From assembly GCA_038924905.1 (NCBI GenBank), contig JBCKUK010000055.1:1-7547 (forward strand): a DNA stretch of 7,547 bases, written 5' to 3'. Below are positions 5,431 to 7,547 of the stretch, one piece after another. The translations under genes and the position numbers were made by a program. A model generated the notes under the pieces. It worked only from the letters and a program-made list of their open reading frames with translations, was not told the DNA's origin and searched no databases. The stretch is from JBCKUK01 sp038924905. Lineage in GTDB: Bacteria; Pseudomonadota; Gammaproteobacteria; Burkholderiales; Methylophilaceae. Position 1 is the stretch's first letter, and each line of letters starts with the position of its first letter.

Positions 5431-6867
5431 CTAGGCTGGCGCCAGGATCCAGTTTGTAAAACCAAAGTCAGGTAATGCGGAGTCAGGTTGCGGCTCATAT
5501 TTTTCCAGTATTTTGTGATAAGTGCGTACGGATTCCACGAAAATAACGGGCGCACCACCGTTGGCATACCCATACTTGGCATTGGTGTAGTATTCGGCTC
5601 GGTTAAGTAGCGGCAATGTCTTTTTAATGTCAACCCAATTATCTGGATTGAGGTTTAAGCGCTGTGCCAGTACTCGCGCATCTTCTACATGAGAATAACC
5701 GATGTTATAGGCGGCCAGCGCCATCCAGGTGCGATCCGGCTCTTGCACCCGCTCCGGTACTGTTTCTTTTAGCTGAGCAATGTAACGTGCGCCGCTCATA
5801 ATGCTTTGCTTTGCATCGAGCCTGTCGGTGACTCCAAGCAAGTCAGCGGTTTTTTCGGTGAGCATCATCAAGCCGCGCACATTGGTGGGTGATGTATTCA
5901 GCCTATCCCAGTGTGATTCCCTATAACCGACTGCGGCCAGCAGGCGCCAGTCTATCCCGGTTAACTTTTGCGCTTCTTTAAATAAGCCTACATATTGCGG
6001 TAAAAGCGTATATATTCGCTGTAGGAATGTACTGACATCCATCGTATCCAGACGGGTGGAGTGGCCATAATAACGGTCAAGTAAATTGCGCAAAGTACCA
6101 TCTTTCTTGATACGCGCAAAAAACAGGTTGGCTCTGTCATACAGCCAGGTGTTGCCGGTTTGAGGGAATGCCCAGGCAATTTTTTCTGGGTCTCCCAGTG
6201 CGAGCCCAATGTCTAGATTGGGGTAATAATTTTGCACCAGTGCCACCAAATGGTCATCAGCTATGGTGTAATCCAATAGGCCTTCTGACACCTGTTCCAG
6301 CAGCGCATCGGTGCTGGCATTGGTGGGCTCCTGCCACTTGAGTGAAGGCTCATTTTTTGCGATTTCCCTCAGGCGCTCGGCGTAGCTGGTGCCAGCAGGC
6401 ACAGCAATGCGCTTGCCGATTAAATCTTGCACCTTTTCCGGATCATTTTTTTGATCTGTATTGTAAACAACTTGCTGCTGAACGCTTTGATAAGGCATGG
6501 AAAATCGCACCACGTGCTTCCGGATAGGCGTAATACTGAGGTCGGCTGCAGCCAAGTGCGCTTGGCCTTTGAGCAAGGCGGGGATCACCTTGGTAATGTT
6601 ATCAGCCAACAGAAATCTGACGCTGTATTCTGCACCCAGCTCCTTGGCAAATAGCTGAGCCAGGTCATATTCCAGGCCGGCTATCTCATTATCACCATTG
6701 ACGTAATAGGTGTTCGGCCCATTGTGCGTGACGACAATGAGTTCCCTGTTACCTTTGTCCTGGCCGCCCTGTTCTGGCTCTGATAAGGGCTTGGCGGTGT
6801 TTTCGCAGGCCGCCAATAAAAGCGTAACGAGTAAGGTTAAAAGAATACGCACAAGGCAAAGTTTCAC
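5431..6867 (-). CDS. mltF: Membrane-bound lytic murein transglycosylase F (MltF-type lipoprotein)
   Basis: MltF cuts the MurNAc-GlcNAc bond of peptidoglycan with formation of 1,6-anhydroMurNAc, in the periplasm. I place the start at the GTG at 6867, giving 478 aa. The N-terminus VKLCLVRILLTLLVTLLLAAC is a lipoprotein signal with lipobox LAAC, C21 being the lipidated residue, which suggests membrane anchoring. Residues about 41-269 form an SBP_bac_3-type solute-binding domain (ELIVVTHNGPNTYY to LLDRYYG). Residues about 295-440 form the SLT domain: catalytic E317 in GYRESHWD, GLMMLTEKTA (332-341), AAYNIGYSH (385-393). The GLMML variant is normal for the MltF family. The frame is open up to an ATG at 7038, but that extension is antisense to tRNA-Ser (MAEREGFEPS...), so it is not real. 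No strong ribosome binding site is seen; TTG at 6870 and GTG at 6852 are alternative starts. It converges on serS. Confidence 0.93.
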   Translation of the reverse strand: MKLCLVRILLTLLVTLLLAACENTAKPLSEPEQGGQDKGNRELIVVTHNGPNTYYVNGDNEIAGLEYDLAQLFAKELGAEYSVRFLLADNITKVIPALLKGQAHLAAADLSITPIRKHVVRFSMPYQSVQQQVVYNTDQKNDPEKVQDLIGKRIAVPAGTSYAERLREIAKNEPSLKWQEPTNASTDALLEQVSEGLLDYTIADDHLVALVQNYYPNLDIGLALGDPEKIAWAFPQTGNTWLYDRANLFFARIKKDGTLRNLLDRYYGHSTRLDTMDVSTFLQRIYTLLPQYVGLFKEAQKLTGIDWRLLAAVGYRESHWDRLNTSPTNVRGLMMLTEKTADLLGVTDRLDAKQSIMSGARYIAQLKETVPERVQEPDRTWMALAAYNIGYSHVEDARVLAQRLNLNPDNWVDIKKTLPLLNRAEYYTNAKYGYANGGAPVIFVESVRTYHKILEKYEPQPDSALPDFGFTNWILAPA

Positions 6868-6928
6868 CAACTTTGCACGCTTTGTCCAGTCGAAATTTTC
6901 AGACAATAAATCCTGCAATGACTTGCGA

Positions 6929-6937
6929 TGATAAAAT
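6929..6937 (+). promoter_or_regulatory. Candidate extended -10 promoter of tRNA-Ser
   Basis: TGATAAAAT fits the extended -10 form TGnTATAAT with one mismatch and lies 10 nt before the tRNA 5' end. No good -35 is visible at the normal distance. The short leader that results (about 4 nt) is plausible for a tRNA transcript. The 80-bp gap to the divergent mltF must also hold that gene's promoter. Confidence 0.4.
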
Positions 6938-6947
6938 AGCGTCAAGC

Positions 6948-7037
6948 GGAAAGGTGGCAGAGTGGTTGAATGTACCTGACTCGAAATCAGGCATACGCGC
7001 AAGCGTATCGAGGGTTCGAATCCCTCCCTTTCCGCCA
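6948..7037 (+). tRNA. tRNA-Ser(CGA), reads UCG
   Basis: Complete 90-nt class II cloverleaf. The acceptor stem GGAAAGG (6948-6954) pairs fully with CCTTTCC (7027-7033); discriminator G and encoded CCA follow (7034-7037). The anticodon stem CCTGA/TCAGG (6975-6979, 6987-6991) encloses loop CTCGAAA with anticodon CGA at 6982-6984. The long variable arm TACGC-GCAA-GCGTA (6994-7007), diagnostic of tRNA-Ser, is present, and the T arm GAGGG-TTCGAAT-CCCTC runs 7010-7026. It is transcribed divergently from mltF. The substrate of SerRS is thus encoded 1.7 kb from serS, which may be chance. Confidence 0.98.
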
Positions 7038-7199
7038 ATACACAAGGAAATACGCGGATTTCATGGCAGTTTTATTTTATACCCACCTTCTGACCCATCA
7101 ATATGCAAAGTGCTTTTTTTAGTAAACGGCAAAACTTGGGGAAGTGCAATTTCCCCCCATTTCAAAGTAATCTTTCATAACCTAGAGAAGACAGACATC
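7038..7199. other. Intergenic region downstream of tRNA-Ser
   Basis: No gene is seen. It holds T-rich runs (7071-7081; seven T at 7114-7120) that may end the tRNA transcript, though no strong hairpin precedes them. A 6-bp hairpin GGGGAA...TTCCCC lies at 7138-7156, without a following T run on the plus strand; its function is unknown. Confidence 0.5.
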
Positions 7200-7304
7200 A
7201 TGCTCAACAAACAACTGATGTGCGCTACGATAGGGTTAATGATAGCAGGGGCGGCTTTGGCCGAAGATGTGCTGGAGTTCAAGGGCACTAAGGATGGGGT
7301 CTAG
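7200..7304 (+). pseudogene. Truncated exported protein, probable decayed c7-type multihaem cytochrome
   Basis: The ATG at 7200 is preceded by GAGAAG (7185-7190, 9-nt spacing). Residues 1-21 form a clean Sec signal peptide (lysine near the N-terminus, hydrophobic core, cleavage after AALA). The mature part starts EDVLEFKGTKDGV and then meets TAG at 7302-7304 after 34 residues, far too short for a working exported protein. The form xDVxxFKxKxGxV after a signal peptide resembles the N-terminus of small periplasmic c7-type cytochromes, where haem-binding His and CxxCH motifs follow. Beyond the stop, TGCAAACCAGCAT (7328-7340) looks like a damaged CKACH coding stretch in another frame. The family assignment is tentative; the signal peptide and early stop are directly visible. 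It could instead be a small stand-alone peptide. Confidence 0.45.
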
Positions 7305-7350
7305 CCCAAAGTGCTTCACATTTAGGCTGCAAACCAGCATTAATACTTGA

Positions 7351-7378
7351 TTGACATAATTCGATAATTGTTTATACC
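7351..7378 (+). promoter_or_regulatory. Candidate sigma-70 promoter
   Basis: A perfect -35 TTGACA (7351-7356) is followed after 16 nt by TATACC (7373-7378), a 4-of-6 match to the -10 hexamer. The -10 lies inside the first copy of a 9-bp direct repeat. No plus-strand gene is seen within the remaining window. Confidence 0.3.
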
Positions 7379-7393
7379 AACGACTATACCAAC
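7373..7393 (+). repeat. 9-bp direct repeat TATACCAAC, spaced by 3
   Basis: TATACCAAC occurs at 7373-7381 and 7385-7393, a 12-bp period, so the two copies lie on nearly the same face of the helix. Possible uses are a regulator site overlapping the promoter or recombinase arm sites; neither is shown by the sequence. Confidence 0.55.
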
Positions 7394-7465
7394 AGGCGCA
7401 CCACGCTTGAGTTGCTTTAGCAGATTGTAACAGTCCACCTTACCGCCCGTCACGCCGCTTGCAAC

Positions 7466-7490
7466 AAAGAAAAGGCGCATGCACCGCGCC
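7466..7490 (-). terminator. Candidate intrinsic terminator on the minus strand
   Basis: On the minus strand GGCGC (7490-7486), a 7-nt loop and GCGCC (7478-7474) are followed at once by TTTTCTTT (7473-7466). A TAG codon at 7496-7494, in a frame open from the window edge, lies 3 nt before the hairpin. This is the layout expected at the end of a leftward gene whose body lies outside the window. The stem is only 5 bp, so confidence is moderate. Confidence 0.4.
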
Positions 7491-7547
7491 AGGCTAGTGC
7501 AGTGGCAATCTGACAGAGCGCCGAAGGCAAGAGACCGCCATCGGCTT

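Larger units (their letters stand above)
7305..7547. other. Right-end region without a recognisable intact gene
   Basis: After possible cytochrome remains (to about 7340) there is a promoter-like TTGACA, a 9-bp direct repeat (7373-7393), and a minus-strand stop plus terminator-like hairpin (7466-7496). Short frames are open on the minus strand up to the window edge, but none has a recognisable family or ribosome binding site. GC content appears to rise after about 7390, which could mark a junction. Confidence 0.45.

Noticed and set aside
6873..7304. 143-aa plus-strand ORF running through tRNA-Ser into the short exported protein
   Set aside because: Its first half translates the tRNA gene and its promoter region; only the part from the ATG at 7200, with its own ribosome binding site and signal peptide, is plausible.
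7106..7316. 10-bp direct repeat CAAAGTGCTT (7106-7115 and 7307-7316) flanking the truncated gene
   Set aside because: A match of this length within 500 bp is not rare by chance, and nothing between the copies looks like a transposon.
7340..7480. 46-codon minus-strand ORF from ATG at 7480 (MRLFFVASGV...)
   Set aside because: No ribosome binding site, its start codon lies within the candidate terminator hairpin, and it crosses the direct repeat; no family recognised.

Overview
The window looks like ordinary bacterial chromosome, most probably from a betaproteobacterium; Methylophilaceae or a related group would fit. This rests on gene content and order (a rarA-serS pair, MltF-type lytic transglycosylase), on moderate base composition, and on a tRNA with an encoded CCA end. 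It is an inference from protein style, not a database match.

Layout. Positions 3-2186 (+) hold a TPR protein with an OGT/SPINDLY-type (GT41) glycosyltransferase domain; its true start is probably left of the window. Its stop overlaps the TTG start of rarA (2183-3502, +), an AAA+ ATPase acting at stalled replication forks. Between rarA and serS (3978-5264, +, seryl-tRNA synthetase) sits a small GxxExxY-family gene (3572-3937, +). It is bounded by two imperfect 31-bp inverted repeats, each made of three 9-bp units close to CACAGAGAA. This has the form of a self-contained cassette dropped between two housekeeping genes, and it is the most unusual structure here.

Just after serS lies a short remnant of a second, diverged serS 3' end (5333-5419). 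It ends in a perfect 7-bp hairpin whose minus strand contains a 12-mer that I recall as the Eikenella dialect of the Neisseriaceae DNA uptake sequence. Next, on the minus strand, is an mltF-type lipoprotein lytic transglycosylase (5431-6867). It is divergent from a complete tRNA-Ser(CGA) gene (6948-7037, +).

The last 510 bases, downstream of the tRNA, hold no intact gene that I recognise. They contain the 5' end of a small exported protein that stops after 34 codons (probably a decayed multihaem cytochrome), a 9-bp direct repeat overlapping a promoter-like TTGACA element, and a stop codon plus terminator-like hairpin on the minus strand at the right edge. The area looks like a site of past insertion or deletion beside a tRNA gene.

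The intact genes do unrelated core jobs (protein glycosylation, replication-fork rescue, tRNA charging, peptidoglycan turnover). The interest lies in the scars and the cassette between them.
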